A stretch of 41,121 nt of DNA from JBGSIC01 sp041751875 (GTDB lineage: Bacteria > Bdellovibrionota > FAC87 > UBA2466 > JACKAF01). Of this stretch, positions 25,622 through 34,900 are shown in pieces (position 1 is the stretch's first letter; every line of letters starts with the position of its first letter). Below the pieces are notes generated by a model. That model saw only the letters and a list, made by a program, of their open reading frames with translations, was not told the DNA's origin and searched no databases. Where the stretch lies: assembly GCA_041751875.1 (NCBI GenBank), contig JBGSIC010000005.1, positions 1 through 41,121 on the forward strand, given 5' to 3'. Position numbers and translations under genes: made by a program.

Positions 25622-27040
25622 GTGAAACGCCATTTTGCGCTCATTCTATGCTTATTATTTTGCGCTGCGTCAGCGCAAGCGGAAAGCTATTTGCAGTATC
25701 GCGTAAAAAAAGGCGACACGTTGAGCGACCTCATGCGCTCTCTTCAGATCTGCCCGCTTGCCCCCTCGGTTCGCAATGCGGCCTCTATTAATAAGGATGT
25801 GCTTTCGAAGAAAGGGAGCCACCTGCGCGCCCGCACGACTATTAGGCTCCCCATTGAATCGCTTCCTGGTGCCTCCCACTATGAGGTTAACCAAGGGGAA
25901 GTGACTATTCATCGGCGACTATCCAAGCGATGCCCGGAGGAACTGGTCTATTCGCCCACGCCTGAGTTCCATCCGATTAAGTATTTATTCTATCGCATGC
26001 GAGAAGGAGAACAGGTCGGCAAAATCTTGAAGTTCCTGCGAATCAAACCTTTATGGGGTCCCAAGGGAACCGTTCAAAAGACCTTTGCTTTGAACAAATC
26101 CGTGATGAAGCGAAAAGGCGATCGCGTCCGCACCGGGACGGCCATCAATCTTCCTGTCTCCTCGCTTCCTCCCTCTCCTCTATATTATGTGACCGACGCC
26201 GGTGAGGTCATCATCGGTGGCAATCAAGAAGCCGAGCCCCCTCAAGTAGCTCAAGCGCCTCCGACAAAAGACAATCTTTCCTTCCCCAGATTAGAGGAAC
26301 TTGCTGCGTTGCCCAAAGACGAACCAAATCTGACCACGCTCACCACTCCCGAAATTAATACGGAAAGCGTCGCTGCCCCGGAAGCACAGAAAAAGGCGGA
26401 GATAGCAGTTGCGATACCCGATGACCTTCTGCCAACGGAAGAAGAAGATCTCGAACTAACCATTTTGGAAGCGGAACTAGACAATGTGAGACCGCCAGGA
26501 GAAATGCCCCCACCCGATCCTGCCCGCGCTATTGCCGGTTTGGATGAAGTTGCGGAACTGCGTATAATTTTGACCGAACTCGAATCGGAACTAAGCGAAG
26601 CTCGAAAACGGGAACCTCCCTACTATAAGTGGCTGGCGTTCCATCTAAACTTCCTCACTATGGCACCGACTTCGCACACCACCTTCCAAGTAGGATGGTC
26701 GCCCTACTATCGATTTGCAAAAGATTATGCGGTGGGAATGAGTAGTAGTGTCTCGCTCATCAAGAACCCTAATTCAAGCCTAATGGTGGAGTTGCTTGTG
26801 CAAGGGCAACGCCACTTCGAGGGTGCTTGGTACGCCGAGATCAACGCCGGCATTCAGAGTTGGTCAGGAAACGGAGGAATTTATCCCACTTTGGGGCTTA
26901 GCTTTGGACTTGATGACGAGAGCGAGTTCTTCCCGTCTTTCTTAAATGACTTTGCCGTACGTCGGTTCTTCATTGGTTATAACTTTCTAGTTAACCAGAA
27001 TGCTCATATATTCAAAATTGGAACAGCGTTTACCTTCTAA
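25622..27040 (+). CDS. LysM-like repeat protein with a C-terminal outer-membrane beta-barrel
   Basis: 472 residues. The start is GTG; an in-frame TGA just upstream (25616-25618) rules out a longer product. A signal peptide ends at SAQAES. Two LysM-like modules follow: YRVKKGDTLSDLMRSLQ (about 23-80) and YRMREGEQVGKILKFL (about 125-180), both ending in a TxIxLP(V/I)SSLP-like strand. The linker (about 200-315) is acidic and Pro/Glu-rich. The last 140 residues alternate in beta-barrel fashion and end in TAFTF with a terminal Phe, a usual signature for outer-membrane insertion. This suggests a barrel that holds peptidoglycan through its periplasmic LysM domains. Its stop overlaps the stop of the convergent dockerin gene. 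Confidence 0.7.
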   Translation: MKRHFALILCLLFCAASAQAESYLQYRVKKGDTLSDLMRSLQICPLAPSVRNAASINKDVLSKKGSHLRARTTIRLPIESLPGASHYEVNQGEVTIHRRLSKRCPEELVYSPTPEFHPIKYLFYRMREGEQVGKILKFLRIKPLWGPKGTVQKTFALNKSVMKRKGDRVRTGTAINLPVSSLPPSPLYYVTDAGEVIIGGNQEAEPPQVAQAPPTKDNLSFPRLEELAALPKDEPNLTTLTTPEINTESVAAPEAQKKAEIAVAIPDDLLPTEEEDLELTILEAELDNVRPPGEMPPPDPARAIAGLDEVAELRIILTELESELSEARKREPPYYKWLAFHLNFLTMAPTSHTTFQVGWSPYYRFAKDYAVGMSSSVSLIKNPNSSLMVELLVQGQRHFEGAWYAEINAGIQSWSGNGGIYPTLGLSFGLDDESEFFPSFLNDFAVRRFFIGYNFLVNQNAHIFKIGTAFTF

Positions 27041-27354
27041 AACGAACTAAGTCCGAATTGGCTCACCCACACCGCGTGGTCGGCGTTGTCGACAATTCCG
27101 TCACCGGTCGCATCTCCTTCGGCCTGTGATGCATTGGTGGCCCCTAGGTGATCTCGCCAAACCGTATAGTCAGCGGCATCAACCGTTCCATCAAAATTAA
27201 AATCAGAAGTTAAGACAGAAATGGAGCTCGCCGCTCCGGCCTCCGGCATTAGACTCTTCTCGGTACCGTTTAGCTGAACGATTCTTGATTCGTCGGGCAA
27301 ACCACACGACGAAATGAGACAGACTGTCACAGCACAATAAATGATTCTCCACAT
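27037..27354 (-). CDS. Small lipoprotein with a dockerin type I domain
   Basis: From ATG at 27354, with GAGG five bases upstream, the product is 105 residues; a GTG at 27360 leaves no room for that site. The lipobox is LISSC-GLP. Two calcium-loop halves make a dockerin type I domain: DFNFDGTVDAADYTVW and GDATGDGIVDNADHAVW. The dockerin binds calcium and usually pairs with cohesin modules of a scaffold. I see no cohesin domain in this window. It is a paralogue of the gene upstream, in tandem. Confidence 0.82.
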   Translation of the reverse strand: MWRIIYCAVTVCLISSCGLPDESRIVQLNGTEKSLMPEAGAASSISVLTSDFNFDGTVDAADYTVWRDHLGATNASQAEGDATGDGIVDNADHAVWVSQFGLSSF

Positions 27355-27372
27355 ACGCACCTCAACTCAAAA

Positions 27373-27708
27373 CTAGCGGCCCACGTTTCTCTGCCACACC
27401 AAAAAATCTCTTCCAGTGACGGCGGAATCGCCATCTATATCGCACTCACTTTGGGTTGCATTTTTTGCACCGAAATTTTGTTGCCAAATGGCAAGATCAT
27501 CTCCGTCTACATCCCCATCGAAATTGCAATCCGCAGGATTGGTAGGGCCCAACACCGCCTCAACTTGGGGATTGATCTGAACGTCTTCAGCTCCAGGCAT
27601 CAATTCATACGTTCCTGGCATCAAGTCACTTTGGAGATTTTCTTCTGGAAGACCGCACCCAATAATAAAAGGTAGGGCAAGCAGAGCGTACAGAACCGAT
27701 TTCATCAT
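27373..27708 (-). CDS. Small lipoprotein with a dockerin type I-like domain (paralogue of its neighbour)
   Basis: The start ATG at 27708 has GAGG six bases upstream; a second ATG follows at once, and a longer frame from 27726 lacks a site. The lipobox is FIIGC-GLPEE, almost the same as the neighbour's CGLPDE. The C-terminal region has two calcium loops: DCNFDGDVDGDDLAIW and DIDGDSAVTGRDFLVW, each followed by a similar stretch (QQNFG, QRNVG). The gene pair likely arose by duplication. Partner cohesins are not seen here. Confidence 0.8.
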   Translation of the reverse strand: MMKSVLYALLALPFIIGCGLPEENLQSDLMPGTYELMPGAEDVQINPQVEAVLGPTNPADCNFDGDVDGDDLAIWQQNFGAKNATQSECDIDGDSAVTGRDFLVWQRNVGR

Positions 27709-27729
27709 TACGTACCTCGTCAGCATATA

Positions 27730-27748
27730 GTTTCACCCAAGGTGAAAC
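27730..27748 (-). promoter_or_regulatory. Perfect palindrome upstream of the dockerin lipoprotein pair
   Basis: GTTTCACC (27730-27737) and GGTGAAAC (27741-27748) are exact inverted arms separated by three bases. The palindrome lies 22 bases before the start codon of the dockerin lipoprotein. On the minus strand it fits between a -35-like TTGGTG (27753-27748) and a -10-like TATATG (27729-27724), as a repressor operator would, but the implied leader would be very short. Confidence 0.5.
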
Positions 27749-27995
27749 ACCAACTTCAATAGCAATAGTGTAGCTGATTTCAAAATCCGGTTTCAACTCC
27801 CTCAGTGATTATGAACAAGACTTCACAATTGCGATAATCCGAACTGATAGAAGCTGTACACGCACCCGACAGGCACTGTTCACCTATTTTTCATTTGGGC
27901 ACAAACTCATTGCCTACTTCTTGGACAGTGAACGCATTTTGGTTTTTTCTCTGGCTCCATATTTCAATTCGCTGTGCGTGCTAGACTTGGCAAAT

Positions 27996-29636
27996 ATGAA
28001 GCGTTGTACGTTTGTTCTTTATACTATGGTTCTTCTCTTCTCCGTCCAGTGCACGGAGATTGTTTCCACTCCGCAATCGATTGCTCCTTCAGCATTCAGA
28101 TTTTCACGCGACGTAGATCGGGACGGACTTCAGGATTTCGTGGTGACTTCCCTTTCTCAGGTTCACGTTTACACGCACGGCGGAACTACGGAAGAGTTGC
28201 TGTCGTTTCCGGCTGATGCGGTTACCGGCGCCGATGAATCGTTCCCGACCGCTTCAATGGTCGGAGATGTGAACGGGGATCAATATGCGGATGTACTTGT
28301 CGGAGCCCCGCTCGGCGGCTGCCCCGCGCCCAAGCAGGAAGGCTGCGTTGATGGAATTGCGTACCTATATTATGGATCGCCAGGCGGCATGAAAACGACC
28401 CCTCAGGTGATCAACTATCCTATGTCGGATTCAGGAAGCCGATTTGGCGCAGGTATTGCGCCGGCGGGCGACATTAATAAGGATGGATTCGATGATTTTG
28501 TCATCACCGCTCCAAAAGGTGACATTTTAGGTAACGATCCCGAAGAAGGGGTGAAATGCGTGGATTGCGGGCGCGCTTACCTTTATTATGGTAGCGCTAC
28601 CGGAAACTTCCGACGCGTTCGCCTTACCAATCCCGACCGCAGCAACCGCAATACTGGCTTTGGAGTAGCGACTTCCGATGGGGGCGACTTCAATGGGGAT
28701 GGCTATCCGGATTTGGCTATTGGTACTTTCTCCGCAAGCCCACCGGAACAACCGCGGGCCGCTCAAGCCTTTGAAGGACTACCTGGGCAACAAAGTTCGG
28801 TCCCTCATGGCCGCGTTTACGTTTATTATGGTAGCTCTCAAGGGATCGGTTTTAATCCCGAGGCAACCTTGGCCTTCCCTGGAAATTTTGTATCGACCTA
28901 TCCCTCAACCAGTCCCCCGTTGGCTTTCTATGGATCGGTCATTTCGAACGCTGGCGACGTTGACGGCGACGGGTATGAAGACCTCCTAGTCGGAGCTTTT
29001 ACTTCCGCATATGGAAAACGCTACAAAACCGGATCAGGAAACACCGTTGGTGAGGGCGACGCCTTTCTCTATTTCGGGGGACCTGATGGACTTTCGCATT
29101 CCCGCTTTATTAACTTAACCAATCCTTACCGGCCGGGAGATGCTTTTTTTGGGGCCACGGTTTCAGGTATTGGAGACATCAACGCTGATGGATTTTCGGA
29201 CTTTATTGTCGGAGCGCCCGGATCCAAAGGTGACGAACAAAATTACAATTGTGGAACCAAACGCTGTGGCGTCGCTGTAATTCATATGGGCGGAAAGCGG
29301 GAACTGATATCGCAGGCCGTATCGGCAACCGAGAGTGAATTTGCCCGTGATGTATGGGCCGGTGACCGATTCCTCCTCTCGGGGCGAGGTGCGATAGGGT
29401 CGGCCGTTTTCTTTGGAAACGTTTTGTCTGGGATCGGTGATATCAATGGCGACGGTCTGACCGATTTTGCGGTGAGATCCCCCAAATTAGCATCAACAAC
29501 ACTTGGTAGCACTTACAGCGTTCAAGTATTCTTTGGCTCTACTCGCCTTTCCCGGAATGAGGTTATATTTAACTTCCAAGCAGACGGCATTGAGCTAAAA
29601 AGCAATGCAGCCGAGTTTGGGTTCTCCTTAGACTAG
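27996..29636 (+). CDS. Exported FG-GAP (integrin alpha-like) beta-propeller protein
   Basis: I start at the Met at 27996, which opens the signal sequence MKRCTFVLYTMVLLFSVQC; the frame is open to 27921 but that part is not signal-like, and no strong ribosome binding site is seen at either. Seven calcium-loop repeats are visible: DVDRDGLQDF, DVNGDQYADV, DINKDGFDDF, DFNGDGYPDL, DVDGDGYEDL, DINADGFSDF and DINGDGLTDF. Most are followed by VGAP-like strands, and the blades carry YYGS or YFGG segments, as in integrin alpha propellers. Seven repeats suit a seven-bladed propeller at the cell surface. Cys near residue 19 may be lipidated, though the residue before it (Gln) is unusual. Function probably adhesion or ligand binding. 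Confidence 0.82.
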   Translation: MKRCTFVLYTMVLLFSVQCTEIVSTPQSIAPSAFRFSRDVDRDGLQDFVVTSLSQVHVYTHGGTTEELLSFPADAVTGADESFPTASMVGDVNGDQYADVLVGAPLGGCPAPKQEGCVDGIAYLYYGSPGGMKTTPQVINYPMSDSGSRFGAGIAPAGDINKDGFDDFVITAPKGDILGNDPEEGVKCVDCGRAYLYYGSATGNFRRVRLTNPDRSNRNTGFGVATSDGGDFNGDGYPDLAIGTFSASPPEQPRAAQAFEGLPGQQSSVPHGRVYVYYGSSQGIGFNPEATLAFPGNFVSTYPSTSPPLAFYGSVISNAGDVDGDGYEDLLVGAFTSAYGKRYKTGSGNTVGEGDAFLYFGGPDGLSHSRFINLTNPYRPGDAFFGATVSGIGDINADGFSDFIVGAPGSKGDEQNYNCGTKRCGVAVIHMGGKRELISQAVSATESEFARDVWAGDRFLLSGRGAIGSAVFFGNVLSGIGDINGDGLTDFAVRSPKLASTTLGSTYSVQVFFGSTRLSRNEVIFNFQADGIELKSNAAEFGFSLD

Positions 29637-29650
29637 CAGGCTTTTGGTTT

Positions 29651-29697
29651 GAGACGAGGCCTGGCCTCTCCGACGGGGTTGGAATGGTGCGCCAGCC
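29651..29697. repeat. Direct repeat copy 1: tRNA 3' end plus downstream sequence
   Basis: 47 bases nearly identical to 29748-29795 (one missing T). Reading minus strand, it is the 3' end of the tRNA-Lys gene followed by its trailer, with the short dyad GAGGCC-T-GGCCTC (29656-29668). Sequence beyond it degrades quickly but keeps a trace of the T-arm (CGACTCGACC). Confidence 0.75.
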
Positions 29698-29747
29698 CGA
29701 CTCGACCTCACGAGCACACACTTTTTTTACTGGAAATCTTTTAGAGT

Positions 29748-29782
29748 GAGACGAGGCCTGGCCTCTCCGACGGGGTTGGAAT

Positions 29783-29795
<13 letters not shown>
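29748..29795. repeat. Direct repeat copy 2: trailer and 3' end of the intact tRNA
   Basis: 48 bases spanning the 3' end of the intact tRNA and its trailer, matching copy 1 at 29651-29697. The dyad GAGGCC-T-GGCCTC (29753-29765) could fold as a short hairpin in the transcript. No T run follows, so it is not a classical terminator. Confidence 0.7.
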
Positions 29796-29858
<63 letters not shown>

Positions 29859-29887
29859 ATCCTCGTTACAAAACTTCCATTCAACTT

Positions 29888-29963
29888 CGCCAGCACTCTC
29901 GAGCAGCTCTCGCTGTCCTTATAATCTTCGGCTCCGCCTCTGGGCCAACTGAGCTACTGGCGC
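29888..29963 (-). pseudogene. Decayed tRNA-like copy upstream of tRNA-Lys
   Basis: The first 21 bases on the minus strand from 29965 match the 5' part of the intact tRNA-Lys exactly (acceptor 5' arm, D-stem, D-loop start). The complementary acceptor end CTGGCG recurs at 29893-29888, at a distance close to a normal tRNA. The anticodon arm and T-arm between are not recognisable. I take it as a decayed tandem copy; only the 5' match is certain. A TTATAA sequence lies within it and might serve the intact tRNA as a -10 element. Confidence 0.5.
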
Positions 29964-30293
29964 ATAGCACGCACGGGTTCGAAAACATCTAGAAACTACA
30001 GTACAAAGTCCCGTGCGAAAACCCTAATTCCTTTAGAAGCCGGCTTTCCTATTCACAACGGAATAGGGTCAAAGACAATTTCATAACTCGAAACCGCCGA
30101 GCGCTCAGCCACTGAGTACTCTTTGTTAATAAAACCCACCGCTTTTGTCGAGTTCCATCATGCGATAGGCCCTTTTTACCTGCCGCTCGGCCGCCCCGAT
30201 TAAGCCGCTAGATTTTCACTCTTTTTTTTGATGCGCTATATATGTTGAAAGCAAAAAGGAAGTTCGTTAAGACCCCTGCTGATAGGGGGACCG
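29964..30293. other. 330-bp intergenic region before an exported protein gene
   Basis: No gene is supported. Near the end are TTTTCA (30213-30218), an eight-T run, and TATATA (30237-30242), which could form a weak promoter for the gene at 30294. Nothing else stands out. Confidence 0.3.
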
Positions 30294-30935
30294 ATGTCAG
30301 CGCGAGTGTCATTAGTTTGCGTTCTACTTAGTGTATTTAGCGCTTGTGCCTGGGCGGATCCAGACTCCGCCCCACAAGAAGCGCCTTATGAAGTCAGCGT
30401 CTCGAAGGTCCGCACCTACTGCGGAGACCTGATTACACGCACGCCTTGGACGCACATTTTTAGAGGCACGGCCGCCACCATCGACCGAGAATACTGGACC
30501 ACCAGCCAGTGGATTTTGGCGGGCAATCCGATGACCTATCGACAGCTTAGGCGCTTTATTCAGATTTCAAAGCTTTCTACTTCTTCAACCACAACGCTTG
30601 TCGCCGCCCTGGACGCTCGCGCCGAGGCAGAAGTAAGAATAACAGCAGACCCAACGGACAACCGCTACGCCGTAAAAACAGAAGAACTTCTCTGTTTTTT
30701 ACTCTCGATGGGCCATCCCCGCGTCAGTTCTCAGCTGGAGAATAACCTCGTGGATTTGATTGCCCGTTTTCTCCCCCGAGTTTATTCGCCCCTACGAGGA
30801 GTAGGTATTCCGCCGGAGGCGGAATCTCAGCGGCAACTCTTCACGAACCTTTTCTACGGTCAAATCGGAGAGGGAAGTGGCGCGCTGAGGGAGATCTTCC
30901 TAAACACCCAAGAGCAGATGGGTTTCATTCCCTAA
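30294..30935 (+). CDS. Exported protein of unknown function
   Basis: 213 residues with a signal peptide ending at AWADPD. AGGGGG is four bases before the ATG. The mature part has two cysteines (TYCGD and LLCFL) that could form a disulfide, and is otherwise helical. It shares signal and size features with the small exported protein at 21884 but I see no firm homology. The next gene, the efflux adaptor, starts 121 bases on, so co-transcription is uncertain. Confidence 0.68.
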   Translation: MSARVSLVCVLLSVFSACAWADPDSAPQEAPYEVSVSKVRTYCGDLITRTPWTHIFRGTAATIDREYWTTSQWILAGNPMTYRQLRRFIQISKLSTSSTTTLVAALDARAEAEVRITADPTDNRYAVKTEELLCFLLSMGHPRVSSQLENNLVDLIARFLPRVYSPLRGVGIPPEAESQRQLFTNLFYGQIGEGSGALREIFLNTQEQMGFIP

Positions 30936-31056
30936 GCATCTAATATCGCTTAACTTCCCCATTCCCTCTATTTTTCAGCGGCTCCATTGTGGTAGTTTCA
31001 CGGGCCCGGAGGGTCCCAATTTTCGACATTTCGGGTATACCTAACGTCCTAAAAGT

Positions 31057-31968
31057 ATGCGTAAAACACTTTCAATTAGCCTTAGTCTGATTTTCGTTCT
31101 TATAGCGCTCGCACCCGTTGAGCTTCACGGAGCGAAGCCAGACATCCCAATTATTCTCGTTGAAAAAATGAAACCGGTCGAAATTTCCGAGGAAATTACC
31201 TATCCTGCCCGCGTATCGTCGCTCGTCAACGCGACTGTGCTTTCGGAAACTGCCGGTGTCGTAAAACAAGTTAACACCCGCCTCGGCTCTTTTGTGAAAC
31301 GCGGGCAAGCTCTTGCGCTCGTCGAACACACTGACCCCGTTTTTAAGTATGCACCGGTAACGGTTCGCGCTCACATTTCAGGAGTTGTCAGCTCGATCGA
31401 CATCACACGAGGAACTAATGTAGCCCCGGGAACTCCGATTGCGACCCTAACCGATCCTCGAAAGCTTCAGGTAACCATCGAAGTACCGGCGGTTGATCTG
31501 ACCAAAATTCATCGAGGCCTCGGAGGGACCTTCAAAGGAGTAGGCGAACTTTATGCGATGAGTGTGGCCATCAATGGAGTAAGTCCCTACGTCGATCCCA
31601 CGACAGGAACCGCTACCGCGCAATTGAAGTTTCTCGACCCATTCGAAAAAATACGTTCCTTGCGCCCCGGCTTGGTTGGAACCGTATCGTTTCGCACAGC
31701 TCGTCATAAGGGGTTTCAAATCACAGAAGATGCGATTGTTTACCGAGGCAAACTTACCTACGTTCGGGTCGTTGAAGACACCAAAGCACAACTAACACCA
31801 GTCAAGTTGGGTCGATCACAGAGGGGCATTGTTGAAATTCTGGAGGGAGTCAGCAAAGGAACAACCGTTGTTGTTCGCTCAAGCCAGTTCATCGCTGATG
31901 GCGATGAGGTTGCCATTGAGGCAGCCCAAGAGGCGACAAAGAAAACCCCTAAGACTCAAAACAATTGA
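31057..31968 (+). CDS. RND-efflux periplasmic adaptor lacking the alpha-hairpin
   Basis: 303 residues, with an N-terminal signal peptide and no lipobox. Both lipoyl halves are visible: AGVVKQVNTRLGSFVKRGQA and SGVVSSIDITRGTNVAPGTP, with a beta-barrel domain after (LQVTIEVPAVDL) and a membrane-proximal domain at the end. In normal adaptors such as AcrA the two lipoyl halves are separated by a coiled-coil hairpin of at least 60 residues that meets the outer membrane factor. Here they are separated by only about 20 residues (ALALVEHTDPVFKYAPVTV), so the hairpin is missing. The gene overlaps the next by 4 bases (TTGA), a coupled arrangement. No ribosome binding site is obvious at ATG 31057. Confidence 0.85.
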   Translation: MRKTLSISLSLIFVLIALAPVELHGAKPDIPIILVEKMKPVEISEEITYPARVSSLVNATVLSETAGVVKQVNTRLGSFVKRGQALALVEHTDPVFKYAPVTVRAHISGVVSSIDITRGTNVAPGTPIATLTDPRKLQVTIEVPAVDLTKIHRGLGGTFKGVGELYAMSVAINGVSPYVDPTTGTATAQLKFLDPFEKIRSLRPGLVGTVSFRTARHKGFQITEDAIVYRGKLTYVRVVEDTKAQLTPVKLGRSQRGIVEILEGVSKGTTVVVRSSQFIADGDEVAIEAAQEATKKTPKTQNN

Positions 31969-34900
31969 AATCGGTCTATTCATCTCCTTTACGCGTCTAT
32001 TTGATACTCGGCGCTCTTGCGCTCGCCGGTGTGTACTGCGGTTTGAAACTCCCAATCTCCTTGTTTCCCAATAGCAGCAAACCCGAGGTTCATGTGGGAA
32101 TACCCTACGGGAATCTGACCAACCAAGAGTTCCTGTACGCACACGGTATCAGCATTGAGAGACGCCTGGAGAACCTAGAAACCGACTCGGTCAAGGTAAC
32201 TCGTGTTCAGGCGAACTACGGTGGAAACGACGCCGAATACACCGTCGAATTTGAATGGGGTACGCCGGCCCGAACGGCTTTGAACGAAGTTACGAATGTA
32301 ATTAATTCGTTTTCTTCCGAGCTTCCCAAGGAATCGCGCGATAACCGGTGGATTTGGTACAACAACGAAAATTCGGGTTTTTTTGCGGCGAGCTTTTTTA
32401 GCTCGAAGCGAAGTCTGGATGACCTTTACAAAATCATTGAGCCCGCCTTCAAAGCGCAACTAAGCACCGTTGCGGATGCGGAAAACACCAATATATGGAA
32501 TCCTACTCATAAAGAAATTCGAATCACTCCTCACCCCGAGTCTATGGCGGCGTTCCAGCTGCTACCAAAGCACATTAGCTCGGCGCTCGACACTTACCTA
32601 ACGAGTTATCGGGGCGGCTCAATCCAGATGGGCTATCAAAAGTTTCAAATTCAGGTGCCACGCATTTCGAGCTCCATCGAGGGCTTCGGTCAGATGCCGA
32701 TCACCACCCCAACCGGAAAAACGCTTCACCTCTCCGATATCGCCGAGATTGATTACGCCCCCTCGAGCATCTACTCCAATAGCTTTAAGACCAACGGAGC
32801 ACCAAGTTTAATTCTCTTTGCCTCTCCCATGTCGGGCGGCAATGTAAAGCGAATGGCAGAAGACATCATAAAAATCATCGAGAAAACGATGAAGACACTG
32901 CCTGACGATATTCAGTATCGTATTCTCGTCGATCCTTCAGAATTCGTTCGAAGTGCCGTGCGAAACGTTATTCACGAAGTATTTATTGCCGCTTTCATCG
33001 CCGTCGCGGTTCTTCTTTTCTTTATTGGAAGTTTTCGTAACGTGTTTACCGCCGCTATTGAGATTCCCCTGTCGATGGTGCTCGCGTTCATTCTCATGCG
33101 CTTGTTTAACATGAACCTTAATTTGATTTCCCTGGGAGGACTTGCGCTTTCAGCGGGAATGAATGTCGACGCGTCGGTGGTCGTCATGGAAAATATCATT
33201 CGTCACTTTGAGATGGCCCCGGGTCCGCACTCCTATCGGGAGAGACTTGACCTCATATGCAAGGCTGTGCGTGAAGTATGGTTGCCGGTGGTCGCGTCTA
33301 CCGTCGCGTCTTTGGTTGTTTTCCTTCCCCTTGCGTTTACTTCTGAGCTCACCAACGCCGTACTGGGAGATTTGGCGAAAGCCGTTGTCTTCTCTCACGG
33401 CTTCTCAGCGATCGTGGCGTTGATTTTGGTTCCCACAATCCGGTTGCAACTTCTGGGAACCGAAAAACCACATGCACCCAAACCCCCTTCTCGTATCCAG
33501 CGTTTTCTTTCGCGTGTCGAGAATGGGTATGCGCATTTGCTCGAGAAGTTTTTGGATAGCAAGGCCCCCAAACGTTTACTCTACGGGGGACTTCCGCTCG
33601 TCCTAGCTCTGCTAGTCGTCCTTGTTCTTCCCCGTCTTCCTCGAGAAATCGTTGGTAAGCCCGATACAGATTGGCTCATTCTCGGCATTCACACCCGAGG
33701 CAACACACTCAATTCCCAAATGGAACAGCAAACGATGGAAGTCGAACGCGAACTCCTTCGATCGTTTAGTGACGAAGTTCTCTACACTTTCACACAAGTC
33801 CGCGGTGCAAACCGTTCCACGATTATGTCTAGGCTGAAAGACAAAAGCCGCATGAACATAGTCTGGAAGAAAATGGAGGAAAAATTTAAGAATTCCCCCA
33901 CCACAGAATATTGGACGGATGCGTGGAATCCTAGCGAACTAAAAATTCCAGACCCACCTGATCTGAAAGTGGTCGTTCGTGGTGGAACACCTGAGTTTCA
34001 GACCGAAGCAGCGACGCGAGTTTACGATACGCTTCAAGAGACAAAGATGTACGGGAATTACCGCCGATACCCTCACTTTGCGCGGGACCGCGGCATTACG
34101 TTGCGCCCTTATCCCGAGCAATGGTCAAACCTGCAAAAAGTTGCGCCTGACCTCACTACAGCCGATGTTTCTGACTTATTGAGGGTTGCAACTGACGGAA
34201 GAAAGATCGGCTATTTGCCTATTGATGGTAAGAACACCGATATCGTTCTGCGCTACCCCACCGACCGTTATTCAACAGCCGAGGACATTGGCGCACTTCC
34301 TCTCGGAGTCGGTTCAAAGATTATTCCGCTTAAAGCTCTCGCTTCGGTTGAAATTGAAGCAGTTCCCCCCACTATTTTTAGAGAAAATGAACAGACTATG
34401 GTTGCCATTGACGGTCGGGTTGCCAAAGGGAAAGAGGGCACCCGAGCACTTGCGCTTGCGAAGGCCAAGGAGGCCATCGCTCAGTGGCGGGAAAAGGAAC
34501 CTGAATACAAAGAAATTTCGGTCACCTTTGAGGAGCCCTCGGTTGAGCTTAACCAAGCACTTAAGCAACTCGCTTTCGCCGTATCTGTGTCGGTAGCCCT
34601 TATTTTTCTCACTATTTTGCTTCAGTTTGGAAGCCTGGCGCCTACACTTCTGATTCTCGTCTCGATCCCCTTAGGCCTTATCGGCGTTATTTCCGCACTC
34701 GCTATATTTAATAGCACCCTTTCGCTCAACTCTGCGCTCGGAGTAATTCTGCTCAACGGGATTGCCGTTGCAAACAGTATTCTACTTGTTGATTTCATCC
34801 GTCGTCTCACAGAACAAGGCATGGCTCCTCGTATAGCGGCCGTCGAAGCGAGCAGAAAGCGATTGCGTCCCATTCTCATCACGTCACTTACGACTATTTT

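Noticed and set aside
29886..29965. Second functional tRNA
   Set aside because: The anticodon and T arms cannot be folded; only the 5' part and one acceptor arm are recognisable.
34186..34596. 136-residue plus-strand frame inside the RND permease
   Set aside because: It lies in another frame of a conserved RND domain and matches no family.
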